Positions 24,499 through 32,039 of a stretch of DNA of 64,000 nucleotides are shown one piece after another; within the stretch, counting starts at the first letter, position 1, and every line of letters starts with the position of its first letter. This DNA is from CFX2 sp014338005. Lineage in GTDB: Bacteria; Chloroflexota; Anaerolineae; Aggregatilineales; Phototrophicaceae. The DNA is taken from the NCBI GenBank assembly GCA_030263555.1, contig SZPE01000003.1, positions 1-64,000 on the forward strand, given 5' to 3'. A program made the position numbers and the translations under genes. The notes beneath the pieces were generated by a model that saw only the letters and a program-made list of their open reading frames with translations, made no database searches and was not told where the DNA came from.

Positions 24499-25760
24499 AA
24501 CGTCGGCAGCGGCACGGTGGCGTTGGCGGCGGGCAGAATGCCCACCCGCGCGCCGAGGGGTAAATCCGCCAGCGCCATATTGATCGCTTCGTCCAGCGCG
24601 GCGGGTACCAGCAGCAGCTTTCGCACCAAATCCGGCGGCATGTCCGAAACCAGCAGCACACGCCGGGCAGCGGCGTCGCGGGCGATCTGGTAAGCCTTGT
24701 GCGGGCCGATCTGAAAACCTTCGCGGGCGAAACGTTCAAAAACCGCCCGGTACGACTCCACGCCGTCGAGCATCCAGCGTTCGTATTTCTGGCTGCCGGT
24801 GCCTTCCGGGCAGGCCGCCGCCAGAATGATTGTGCCGCCGGGGCGGGTTATCAGCGCGGCGTGCGCCAGCGCCTTCTGCGACTGGTACAGGTTGATGTCC
24901 TTCGGGTGGCCGCCGGGCGCGGCGATCACCAGATCAAACGGTGCGTCTACCGGCACGGTCGCCAGTTGGTTAACGAGCGGGATTCCGGCGCGCATCACCG
25001 CCAGGGGGGCGCCCGCCAGCGCCCGCACAATTTGTTTGTCGCGGTTCAACACGGCATTCAGCGCCACATGGACGCCGACCAACCGCCCGATGTCCTCTAC
25101 GTCCTCGCGGGCGGGGTTGCCGTCGTAACGGCCTAACTGCGCGTTTTCGTGCATCATCAGGGCGTGGTTGCGGTTGATGGTTTCCCGCCCGGCCAGCCCT
25201 ATTGCCGCGCTTTTGACGCCGCCGGAAAAACCCATAAACTGGTGCGGTTCGATGTTGCCCACCACCAGGCGCAGGCCGGCTTCGGCGTAGCGGCGGTTGA
25301 TCCAGACCGGCGTACCGCGCGGCGTCTGTCCCCGGTAAATCAGGTTGGCAGCATCGTCGCAGTCGTGGCAGAAAACCGGGTAGCGTGCCAGCACGCCGGC
25401 AGGCAGGATTTGCGGAAATTCCGCCGGCGGCATGGGCGGGTGCGTGCCGGTGGCAACGATCAATGTGATCTGTTCCGGTGCGAGTCCCAGGTTTTCCAGG
25501 CGCTCCAGCAGCGGCGGCAGCAGATGATCGTGCGGGACGGGGCGCGTTTTGTCGTTGACGGCTACCGCCGCCGAGCGCGCGCCCGCGAAATCGTCCCAGC
25601 GCAGGCCGCCCAGCAGGTCGTCCAGCGCCGCCCGCACCACGCCGGGCGGGTCAGGCGCGGCGGGTACATCGGCGGGGGCGATCACCTGCACGTCCAGCGT
25701 ATCGGGCAGCGTAAAGGTCAGGCGCATTTTGCCATATGGGATGCTGTAGCTGCCGGTCAT
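24486..25760 (-). CDS. larA: LarA-like nickel-pincer racemase (DUF2088)
   Basis: 424-residue enzyme of the lactate racemase superfamily. The residues that hold and use the nickel-pincer nucleotide cofactor can be aligned in order: H107 (TGTHPP), H173 (EPHQF), K183 (GGVKSA), H199 (NRNHA). This is within one position of the numbering in Lactobacillus plantarum LarA. The substrate may be lactate or another 2-hydroxyacid. Cofactor genes larB, larC and larE are not in the window. I choose the ATG at 25760, with AAAAGGGG upstream, over an earlier in-frame start at 25844 that would overlap the kinase gene. It lies 31 nt behind that kinase. Confidence 0.85.
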   Translation of the reverse strand: MTGSYSIPYGKMRLTFTLPDTLDVQVIAPADVPAAPDPPGVVRAALDDLLGGLRWDDFAGARSAAVAVNDKTRPVPHDHLLPPLLERLENLGLAPEQITLIVATGTHPPMPPAEFPQILPAGVLARYPVFCHDCDDAANLIYRGQTPRGTPVWINRRYAEAGLRLVVGNIEPHQFMGFSGGVKSAAIGLAGRETINRNHALMMHENAQLGRYDGNPAREDVEDIGRLVGVHVALNAVLNRDKQIVRALAGAPLAVMRAGIPLVNQLATVPVDAPFDLVIAAPGGHPKDINLYQSQKALAHAALITRPGGTIILAAACPEGTGSQKYERWMLDGVESYRAVFERFAREGFQIGPHKAYQIARDAAARRVLLVSDMPPDLVRKLLLVPAALDEAINMALADLPLGARVGILPAANATVPLPTFQPS

Positions 25761-25791
25761 TGTTTTGTCCCCTTTTCGCCCGTGTCGAACT

Positions 25792-26235
25792 TCACGAGCG
25801 CCATTCCAACACTGTGAAGCCGCCGTCGCCCGCGATTTTAACATAATACAGCCGGTCGAAGCCCTCGCTGTAGGCCGGGATTTGCAGCCGCCGGCGCATC
25901 ATATACAAACCCTGGTCGGGGATACGTTCTGCGCCAGCGCGTCCGGCGTTGCGCCGCAGGGCGTCCTCAAGCCTTGACTGGAAATAATAACCGACGATGT
26001 GAAAACCCGCCGGCTTCGCCAGCGCGATATATTTGGCGCGTTCGCCGGCGAGCGTGTTGGTGTTGTCCACCACGAACGGCTGCCCGGCCTCGACGCAGGC
26101 GCGCAGAAAAATATCCTCCCGCCAGCGCGTTTTGAGCATATCCAGGTTGATCCGCATGTGCGTCCTGAAAAAATGCTGCCGGTAAAACGTGGATTTACCC
26201 GTCGCCTGGATGCCGCAGAAAATAACCGCTTCCAT
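25792..26235 (-). CDS. P-loop kinase-like AAA_33 protein
   Basis: 147-residue soluble protein with Walker A GIQATGKST (8-16), an INLDMLKTR segment, and the DNTNTLAGER motif (about 57-66) typical of the polynucleotide-kinase/Zeta-like AAA_33 family. A basic LEDALRRNAGR lid segment follows. It probably phosphorylates a nucleic acid end or a small molecule; the substrate is unknown. It is first in a two-gene minus-strand unit with the LarA-like racemase. No partner phosphatase domain is present. Confidence 0.8.
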   Translation of the reverse strand: MEAVIFCGIQATGKSTFYRQHFFRTHMRINLDMLKTRWREDIFLRACVEAGQPFVVDNTNTLAGERAKYIALAKPAGFHIVGYYFQSRLEDALRRNAGRAGAERIPDQGLYMMRRRLQIPAYSEGFDRLYYVKIAGDGGFTVLEWRS

Positions 26236-26327
26236 CGTCCCGCCACCTCACCAGACCATTTTACCGCTGTCTCCGTCGAAAGACCGAGGCGATTTTCAGC
26301 CGCCTGTTTGATGTCTTGACCGGCAGA

Positions 26328-26350
26328 CTGTCGTTTAATAAACGAGACAG
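26328..26350. promoter_or_regulatory. inverted repeat in divergent promoter region
   Basis: CTGTCGTTTA (26328-26337) faces TAAACGAGACAG (26339-26350): a near-palindrome with a 2-nt insertion in the right arm, centred between the divergent kinase and SRPBCC genes. It is operator-like, 19 nt before the SRPBCC ATG. No regulator can be matched to it. Confidence 0.35.
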
Positions 26351-26368
26351 GAGAAGCGAGGGATTAAC

Positions 26369-26827
26369 ATGGGACGAGCAGAATCGGTTGCGCTTATTCA
26401 GGCGCCAGTAGAAACGGTGTGGAATACACTCAACGACATCGCGCACACGCCGGATTGGGTGGTGGGGCTGGAAGCGGCAGACCTCAAAACGCCGGGCAAT
26501 TACGGCCTGGACAGCATTTATTATGACCACAACCGCCTGGGGCCGCTTCCTCAAACAACACCCTGGCGCGTCACCGCTTTCGAGCCGATGAAACGCCAGA
26601 TTCATGAGTCCAAGTCGGCTGTGCTGCCCTCCAGGATGATTTTGCACCTGTCGCCGTCGGCCACGCCGGAAGTCACACGCTTGCAGATGGTGGTTGAGTA
26701 TCGTTTTCTGCCCTGGCTTGGGCCGGTCAGCCGCCTGCTGGAGCGGCTGGTGATGGATCGCGCGCTGGCGTCGGTGCTGCGGCAAAATCAGGCCAACCTG
26801 AACGTGTATCTGGCGTCCCGCCGCTGA
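26369..26827 (+). CDS. SRPBCC-family (START-like) ligand-binding protein
   Basis: 152 residues with the START/Bet v 1-like pattern: an initial strand SVALIQAPVETVWNTLNDIAHTPDW, a middle WRVTAFEPMKRQIHE, TRLQMVVEYRF and a long C-terminal helix ending in LNVYLASRR. Members bind hydrophobic ligands or act as cyclases. No catalytic residue can be pointed to. GAGGG precedes the ATG. It is a single plus-strand gene followed by two hairpins. Confidence 0.82.
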   Translation: MGRAESVALIQAPVETVWNTLNDIAHTPDWVVGLEAADLKTPGNYGLDSIYYDHNRLGPLPQTTPWRVTAFEPMKRQIHESKSAVLPSRMILHLSPSATPEVTRLQMVVEYRFLPWLGPVSRLLERLVMDRALASVLRQNQANLNVYLASRR

Positions 26828-26837
26828 ACCGCCATTT

Positions 26838-26903
26838 AAAAAAGCGCCCATACAGGGCGCCCCGCCAGCTTTCATAGTTTCCTGTGAAAGCTGGTATTAT
26901 AAT
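26838..26903. promoter_or_regulatory. two hairpins and a -10 upstream of the TrmH gene
   Basis: GCGCCC (26844-26849) pairs with GGGCGC (26855-26860); on the minus strand it is followed by six T, so it can terminate leftward transcription. A second, perfect 10-bp hairpin CCAGCTTTCA/TGAAAGCTGG occupies 26865-26894. TATAAT at 26898-26903 is immediately downstream of it, so the hairpin DNA overlaps where the -35 of the TrmH promoter would be. Confidence 0.55.
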
Positions 26904-26933
26904 CCAAACCATCCAAGCAAAGCGCCAGCGAGC

Positions 26934-27695
26934 ATGATAACCAGCCAACAAAACGAAAAAGTGAAACTGGTCCGCACCCTGCAAAACCAGGCCAGGACGC
27001 GCCGCAAAGAGGGAAAAATCGTCCTGGAAGGGGTACGGCTGGTGCGCGACGCCATCCAGAGCGGCCACCTGCCGGATTTTATCCTCTACGACCCTGAAGC
27101 AGCGGCCATCGAAGCGTTAGGCGACCTGGGCGCGGCGCTGTACCCCGCCAGCGCCGAGGTGATGCGCCACGCCAGCGATACGCAGCAGCCGCAGGGCATT
27201 CTGGGTGTGTTTCCCCTGCCCTCACCCGTTCTGCCCGCGCTGCCGGAGCGCCTGCTCATCCTGGACTCGGTGCGCGACCCCGGCAACCTGGGGACGATTG
27301 TACGGACGGCGGCGGCGGCGGGCGCGGATGCCGTGCTGCTTTCGCCCACCTGCGCCGACCCCTATAACCCGAAGGCGCTGCGCGGCGGCATGGGCGCACA
27401 TTTCCGCGTGCCGGTTATTGAGGCCGGTTGGCAAAATATCGCCGCTGCCTGCCGCGACCTGACCGTTTATCTGGCGGACAGCGACGGGCAGATCGTTTAC
27501 CATCAGGTGGACTGGAGAGCAGCCTGGGCGCTCATCATCGGCGGAGAGGCGCGCGGCGCGGGCAACGAAGCGGCGCGTCTGGCGGATGCTCGCGTGAATA
27601 TCCCGATGGCCGCCGACACCGAATCGCTCAATGCGGCGGTCGCGGCGGCGGTTATTCTGTTTGAAGCCGCGCGGCAGCGGGCTTTGCGAGGGTGA
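26934..27695 (+). CDS. TrmH/SpoU-family RNA 2'-O-methyltransferase
   Basis: 253-residue SPOUT methyltransferase with an N-terminal substrate-binding domain (about 1-90, VKLVRTLQNQARTRRKEGKIVLEGVR) and a trefoil-knot catalytic domain. The three motifs are visible: LDSVRDPGNLGTIVRTA (about 104-120, catalytic Arg), the LIIGGEARGAG region, and VNIPMAADTESLNAAVAAAVILFE with the SLN knot element. It is likely an rRNA ribose methyltransferase (RlmB/TsnR-like); the target base cannot be told. It is transcribed from its own TATAAT. Confidence 0.92.
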   Translation: MITSQQNEKVKLVRTLQNQARTRRKEGKIVLEGVRLVRDAIQSGHLPDFILYDPEAAAIEALGDLGAALYPASAEVMRHASDTQQPQGILGVFPLPSPVLPALPERLLILDSVRDPGNLGTIVRTAAAAGADAVLLSPTCADPYNPKALRGGMGAHFRVPVIEAGWQNIAAACRDLTVYLADSDGQIVYHQVDWRAAWALIIGGEARGAGNEAARLADARVNIPMAADTESLNAAVAAAVILFEAARQRALRG

Positions 27696-27717
27696 GGTTG
27701 CGAGCTGTCGCCGGGGG

Positions 27718-28305
27718 TTAATCTTCCACTTCCGGCAAGGCGAACAGATCGTTGATACGCAGCGCCAGACCGGGGAACAGCGTTTCGGCGGCCAGCACAT
27801 CACCATCCGTGTAATGACGCGCGCCCTTTTCGCCGCGAATAAACTGGTGAAGTTCGCGCTGTGTGGGGTACAACACCCAGACCTGCTCCGAACCATAGGC
27901 GAAATAATCCCGAATTTTCGCCAGCAGCATGTCGGCATCCTCGCCGGACGACACAACTTCGACGGCCAGATCGGGCGCGCCCAAAAACGGGCGAGTTAAA
28001 TCTGTTGACCTGGTGATGCGCCCTTTTCGGACAAACGAAATATCAGGACTGCGGGTTTCGCGCACACCGGTTTCGACATCCATATGCAGTATGTAGAGCA
28101 GATTATCCGGGAAGACAAAGCCCAGCCGATGAGAAACAGCATATGCTTTTAAGATTTCAAAAACATTGCTCATCACGATAACATGCAAAATGCTGGTTGG
28201 CTGCATTTCGATAATCTCCCCGTTGATCACCTCAAAACGTCTGTCCTGCGTGTCGAGTTGGAGCAGATTATCCACCGTCAGCGGGGCTGCCTGTACGCTT
28301 TCCAT
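27718..28305 (-). CDS. Uma2-family restriction-endonuclease-fold protein
   Basis: 195 residues of the Uma2 (DUF820) family, a PD-(D/E)XK nuclease fold that is greatly expanded in Cyanobacteria and Chloroflexota. The early helix and strand RFEVINGEIIEM and the active-site pieces SPDISFV and APDLAVEVVSSGE (about 108-120) followed by K (LLAKIRDY) are all present. Function in cells is unclear, and some are mobile-element associated. A GC-rich palindrome separates it from the lpd gene, whose stop is 98 nt from its start. Confidence 0.88.
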   Translation of the reverse strand: MESVQAAPLTVDNLLQLDTQDRRFEVINGEIIEMQPTSILHVIVMSNVFEILKAYAVSHRLGFVFPDNLLYILHMDVETGVRETRSPDISFVRKGRITRSTDLTRPFLGAPDLAVEVVSSGEDADMLLAKIRDYFAYGSEQVWVLYPTQRELHQFIRGEKGARHYTDGDVLAAETLFPGLALRINDLFALPEVED

Positions 28306-28361
28306 ACGTCGCGCCTCGTCTCATATTTTCTGTATTATACCGGAAACACACCCGGAGTTAG

Positions 28362-28390
28362 CGGGGGCGGTTCCGGGAAACCCGCCCCCG
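28362..28390. repeat. GC-rich palindrome
   Basis: Perfect 9-bp stem CGGGGGCGG (28362-28370) with CCGCCCCCG (28382-28390), 11-nt loop, directly after the lpd stop on the minus strand. It may terminate the lpd transcript, although no T-run follows. Confidence 0.5.
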
Positions 28391-28402
28391 GCGGAGACAG
28401 AG

Positions 28403-29806
28403 CTAAAAATTAATCATATGCCCTTCCAGTCCGTGCGCGGCCTCTTTGATGGCCTCGCTGAGGGTGGGATGCGGGTGAACGTTGCGGGCGATTTCATTGG
28501 GCGTCAGTTCGGCAAAACGCGCCAGGGTCAGCTCCGGCAGCAGTTCGGTCACGTCCGGGCCGATCATGTGCGCGCCCAGGATTTCGCCGTATTTTTTATC
28601 GCTGATGAGCTTGACGAAGCCGGTGGTATCGCCCAAACCATGCGCTTTGCCGTTGGCCTGGAAGGGGAATTTGGCGACGTTAACCTCGTAACCCTTCTCG
28701 CGGGCCTGTTTTTCGGTGTAACCAAAGCTGGCGATCTGCGGCTGGCAGTAGGTGGCGCGCGGCATCATATCGTAATCCAGCGTGATCGTCTCCACGCCGG
28801 CGATGTTTTCCGCCGCGATCACGCCCATTGTTTCGGCCACGTGCGCCAGCATCAGTTTGGCGGTCACGTCGCCGATGGCGTAGATATGCGGCACGCTGGT
28901 CTGCATTTTGTCATTGATGCCAATCGCGCCGCGTTCGGTCAGTCTGACGCCGGTTTTATCCAGGCCGTACCCTTCGGTGCGCGGCTGGAAGCCGATGGCC
29001 TGCAATACCTTATCGGCCTCCAGTGTGCGCTGCGCGCCATCCGGGCCGCTGACGGTGACTTGAACGGTTTTGCCGGTATCTTCGATGCCGTCCACGCGGG
29101 TTTTGACCAGCACTTTGATCCCGGCGCGTTCGTACTGTTTGTGCAGTTCGGCGGAAATTTCTTCATCTTCCAGCGGAACCACGCGGTCTAAAAATTCAAC
29201 GATGGTCACGTCCACGCCGTAGTTGTGCATGACATAGGCGAATTCCACGCCGATAGCGCCCGCCCCGGCGATGATGATGCTGCCTGGAAGCTGGTCGGTC
29301 ATGATCTGTTCTTCATACGTCACTACGCGCTCGCTAAGCTGCGTGCCGGGGATGAGCCGGGTAGTCGCGCCCGCCGCGATGATGCAGTTTTTAAACGTGA
29401 GCGTTTCCTGGCCGCCGTCGTTCAGCTCCAGGCTCAGGGTATGAGGGTCGGTGAAGGTGGCCCAGCCGTCGTATTCGTCAATTTTGTTCTTTTTCATCAA
29501 AAAGTGAACGCCCTTGACACGACCATCGGCCACGCGGCGGCTGCGTTTGAAGGCTTCGGCATAATCGAAGGTCACTTCGCCGTTGATTTTGATGCCGAAG
29601 GTTTTGGCCTCTTTGGTGAAGATATGCGCCAGTTCGGCGTTACGCAGCAGCGCCTTCGAGGGGATGCAGCCGACGTTCAGGCACACGCCGCCCCAGTATT
29701 TTTTCTCGACGATGGCGGTTTTTAATCCCAACTGGCTGGCGCGGATGGCAGCTACGTAACCGCCCGGCCCCGCGCCCAGCACCACAACATCGTATTGTTT
29801 TGCCAT
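28403..29806 (-). CDS. lpdA: dihydrolipoyl dehydrogenase
   Basis: FAD/NAD flavoprotein (E3) of 467 residues that reoxidises dihydrolipoamide in 2-oxoacid dehydrogenase or glycine cleavage complexes. It has FAD motif GAGPGGYVAA (11-20), the redox-active disulfide C42-LNVG-C47 in GGVCLNVGCIPSK, an NAD motif GAGAIGVEFA (near 185), and C-terminal HPHPTLSEAI with the His-Glu pair. Length is normal. The E1 and E2 subunits are not encoded here. GGAGATC precedes the ATG. Confidence 0.95.
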   Translation of the reverse strand: MAKQYDVVVLGAGPGGYVAAIRASQLGLKTAIVEKKYWGGVCLNVGCIPSKALLRNAELAHIFTKEAKTFGIKINGEVTFDYAEAFKRSRRVADGRVKGVHFLMKKNKIDEYDGWATFTDPHTLSLELNDGGQETLTFKNCIIAAGATTRLIPGTQLSERVVTYEEQIMTDQLPGSIIIAGAGAIGVEFAYVMHNYGVDVTIVEFLDRVVPLEDEEISAELHKQYERAGIKVLVKTRVDGIEDTGKTVQVTVSGPDGAQRTLEADKVLQAIGFQPRTEGYGLDKTGVRLTERGAIGINDKMQTSVPHIYAIGDVTAKLMLAHVAETMGVIAAENIAGVETITLDYDMMPRATYCQPQIASFGYTEKQAREKGYEVNVAKFPFQANGKAHGLGDTTGFVKLISDKKYGEILGAHMIGPDVTELLPELTLARFAELTPNEIARNVHPHPTLSEAIKEAAHGLEGHMINF

Positions 29807-29895
29807 GCAGTTTGATCTCCTGTGACGCTAAACGGCATGGCGTTAGTCTACCCCATGTAGGGAGCAAATTAAAGACGACCTTTCGGCGCGCGGCA

Positions 29896-30897
29896 TCATC
29901 CGCCGCCCCGGCCTCCCGGCAGCAAACCGCCTGGATCAAAGGGCAGCGCGGGCAGCGTGGGTAGAGCCGTCGGCAGCAGCGGCAGGCGGCAGGGTGGCAG
30001 CGGTGTTTCGCCGCACAGCGCCCCGCCGGAACGCAGATGGTTCAGCAGCCGGTCGAGCATCTCCCGGCGGAGCGGTGGCGCGATTTCGATCCGGCGCTGG
30101 AGCAGGCGCACCGGCAGCCGCCGCAGCATCCGGGCGCGTTCTTCATAGGCGCGGGGCAGTTCCGGCAGGCCGAGCGGCTGAAAAAGCCCGGCGGCATCCG
30201 GCAGGCGGGCGAGCGCCACCCGCACCCACGTCCCCGGCACGATGATCTGTTCGCCGCCGTTGGCGCGCACATAAGCCAGCCCTTCCAGCGTGCTGACGGT
30301 CATGCCTTCGGCCTCATCCGCCTGGAAAAAGACGGTAGAACCCATCTGCACATCCACGCCGTTGATGTTAAAAACCACTTCGCCGGCGCCCTCCGGCGTT
30401 TGCACCAGCAGGCCGCTTTCCGGCGCTTCCTCGCAGCGGGCATCCCCCACGCCAGTACGCAGATAAAACGCCTGCATCGGCGGCGCGGCGGTATCAGCCG
30501 TTTCGACAGGCGTCAGTTCGACATCCCCGAACAGAATGAAGGTTACGTTCTGGCCGGGCAGTGTGTCCGGCAGGTTGGCTTGCAGGCGCATCAGCGCCAC
30601 GCCCCATTCGCCGGCTTCAACATTCATCGGGCTGGCGATCAGCTTTTGCAGGTCGGCCACGCCGACGAGATCGCCGGTTTTGCGGAACTCGAAGTTCGTT
30701 ACGCCGGGTTTTGGCTGGGCGGACAGCCGGATGCTGCCGTAACAGACCTGATTACGGCCTGTTTCGGCGCAGGATTGGTCAACCACTTCAAGCGCCGTTT
30801 CGACGATATTCGGACAGGTGAAACCCTGCGCCTGCGCCAGCGCGGGGGCCAGGCACAGCGCCAACGCAGCCCCCCACCAACGAATCGAGCGAAACAT
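29896..30897 (-). CDS. secreted protein with FecR-like domain
   Basis: 333 residues from the ATG at 30897, chosen because AGGAGG lies 9 nt upstream; an earlier in-frame ATG has no such site. The N-terminus is a signal peptide (WWGAALALCLAPALAQAQG). The middle part has several Cys (CPN, SCAE, VCYG, DARCEE). Residues about 190-235 resemble a FecR-like sheet: VQMGSTVFFQADEAEGMTVSTL with AYVRAN and IIVPGTWVRV. The C-terminus is Pro/Gly-rich. Function is unknown; it is probably extracellular. It is followed on the minus strand by lpdA, and preceded 79 nt upstream by a lipoprotein gene. Confidence 0.65.
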   Translation of the reverse strand: MFRSIRWWGAALALCLAPALAQAQGFTCPNIVETALEVVDQSCAETGRNQVCYGSIRLSAQPKPGVTNFEFRKTGDLVGVADLQKLIASPMNVEAGEWGVALMRLQANLPDTLPGQNVTFILFGDVELTPVETADTAAPPMQAFYLRTGVGDARCEEAPESGLLVQTPEGAGEVVFNINGVDVQMGSTVFFQADEAEGMTVSTLEGLAYVRANGGEQIIVPGTWVRVALARLPDAAGLFQPLGLPELPRAYEERARMLRRLPVRLLQRRIEIAPPLRREMLDRLLNHLRSGGALCGETPLPPCRLPLLPTALPTLPALPFDPGGLLPGGRGGG

Positions 30898-30976
30898 GGT
30901 TTTGAGCCTCCTCTTAAAAAGTTCTCGGAACAAGGTTCAGCCACTCAACATCGCTTTCAGGGGCGGCAGCCCGTGT

Positions 30977-31741
30977 TTATGGCAGCGGTACGAGCAGCGT
31001 TATTTCGATGGCCGAGTCGGTCACGGCGATAGCGCGCAGTTGTTGATCCGGGCCGAGCCGCTGCTTGAGGATGCTGTCCAGCGAATCCAGCATCATGGCG
31101 AAAAAATCGCCGGAAACGACCTGTACGTAAACCTCCGGCGGTTCGGGCGCGTTCATGCGGATGTCGCCGATGCTGATGGTGGCGAAAGTGCCGGTCAGTT
31201 GTACCGTCACCAGCACGATGCCGGTGGTTAACGCCTCGCCGCCCGGCGCCGTCAGTTCAACCTGGATGCCGCCCGGCACAAAATCCACGATGGCGCGGTC
31301 AATCGAAGCCAGCGCCGCCACTCGCAGGTCTACTTCCTCCTGGAACTGCGCCTCGGTAATCACCACATCGGCCAGCTGCCGGGGCGTGCCGGTCGGCACA
31401 GCGCCGTCCGGCGCAGGCGTGAAGGTGATAAAACGCGGCGCTTCCAGCACGGCCTGGGTGGCGGTGCCGATGGCAGCTAGAGTCGGCTGGATGGTGGGCG
31501 GCGGCGGCTGAGTGGGGCGCGGTGTGCGCGTCGGGCGGGGGGTCTCCGTCAGGGTCGGCGTGTCGGTCGGGAATGGTGTATCGGTCGGCGCGGGTGTGTC
31601 GGTCGGCACAGCCGGGGTATCGGTGGGGGTTACACTGGGCAGCACCGCTAGCGTTGGCAGGTCGGGTTCGGCGGTCTGGGCTGCCGGGGCGCAGGCCGCC
31701 GCCAGCGTCAGCAGCGCCAGCGCAAGGGCAAATAATCGCAT
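30977..31741 (-). CDS. lipoprotein with Thr/Pro-rich tether
   Basis: 254 residues with a lipoprotein signal: hydrophobic ALALALLTLAAAC with Cys at 17. Residues about 30-85 are a low-complexity PTDTP/TPRPT tether, common for surface proteins of this phylum. The C-terminal part (about 110-254) includes ITEAQFQEEVDLRVAAL and repeated beta-strand patterns, but I do not recognise the family. It is divergent from the transporter operon at 32040, separated by about 300 nt. Confidence 0.75.
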   Translation of the reverse strand: MRLFALALALLTLAAACAPAAQTAEPDLPTLAVLPSVTPTDTPAVPTDTPAPTDTPFPTDTPTLTETPRPTRTPRPTQPPPPTIQPTLAAIGTATQAVLEAPRFITFTPAPDGAVPTGTPRQLADVVITEAQFQEEVDLRVAALASIDRAIVDFVPGGIQVELTAPGGEALTTGIVLVTVQLTGTFATISIGDIRMNAPEPPEVYVQVVSGDFFAMMLDSLDSILKQRLGPDQQLRAIAVTDSAIEITLLVPLP

Positions 31742-31863
31742 AAAGTGATCCTTGTTGGCGAAACGGTCACGCTATAAAGACCGTTTTTATCGTAACACAG
31801 GTTACGCCCCCCGTCCGCTTGAAACCAGATGCGCCGCTTCTGCCGGCGGTTTTTGCCCCCGGC

Positions 31864-31922
31864 AAACTTCAGCCGAAGTCCCGCAAGGTCTTGACAATAT
31901 CTTCAGAATCCGGGCGCAGAAT
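31864..31922 (+). promoter_or_regulatory. 11-bp direct-repeat operator (Pho-box-like) of transporter operon
   Basis: Four 11-bp units run from 31864 to 31907: AAACTTCAGCC, GAAGTCCCGCA, AGGTCTTGACA, ATATCTTCAGA. The core TTGACA (31891) and TTCAGA (31902) are 11 bp apart. CAGAAT, a possible -10, starts at 31917, 9 nt after the last unit. The same AACTTCAGCC and TTGACAAT-x-TCTT-x-AGAAT elements occur at 40729-40787 after the kinase gene. OmpR/PhoB-type regulators bind such 11-bp direct repeats about 10 bp before the -10. Confidence 0.65.
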
Positions 31923-32039
31923 AAAAACGGAACGGCTCATCTCAAAAGGTTGAGCCGGCTGAATTCTTGATATTCGACAGGGGGTTAAGCCCCTGCCGAC
32001 ATGCAGTCAGGCGAAGATCAGCAGCGAACGGAGTGTGTT
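31923..32039 (+). other. structured leader of the transporter operon
   Basis: Two hairpins are possible in the roughly 110-nt leader: CGGCTCA (31933-31939) with TGAGCCG (31951-31957), and the near-palindrome CAGGGGGTTAAGCCCCTG (31978-31995), the latter related to GGGCTTAAGCCC at 1250. No known riboswitch class was recognised. Confidence 0.4.

Noticed and set aside
31923..32039. riboswitch in the transporter leader
   Set aside because: Two simple hairpins are possible but no conserved core of a known riboswitch class is seen.
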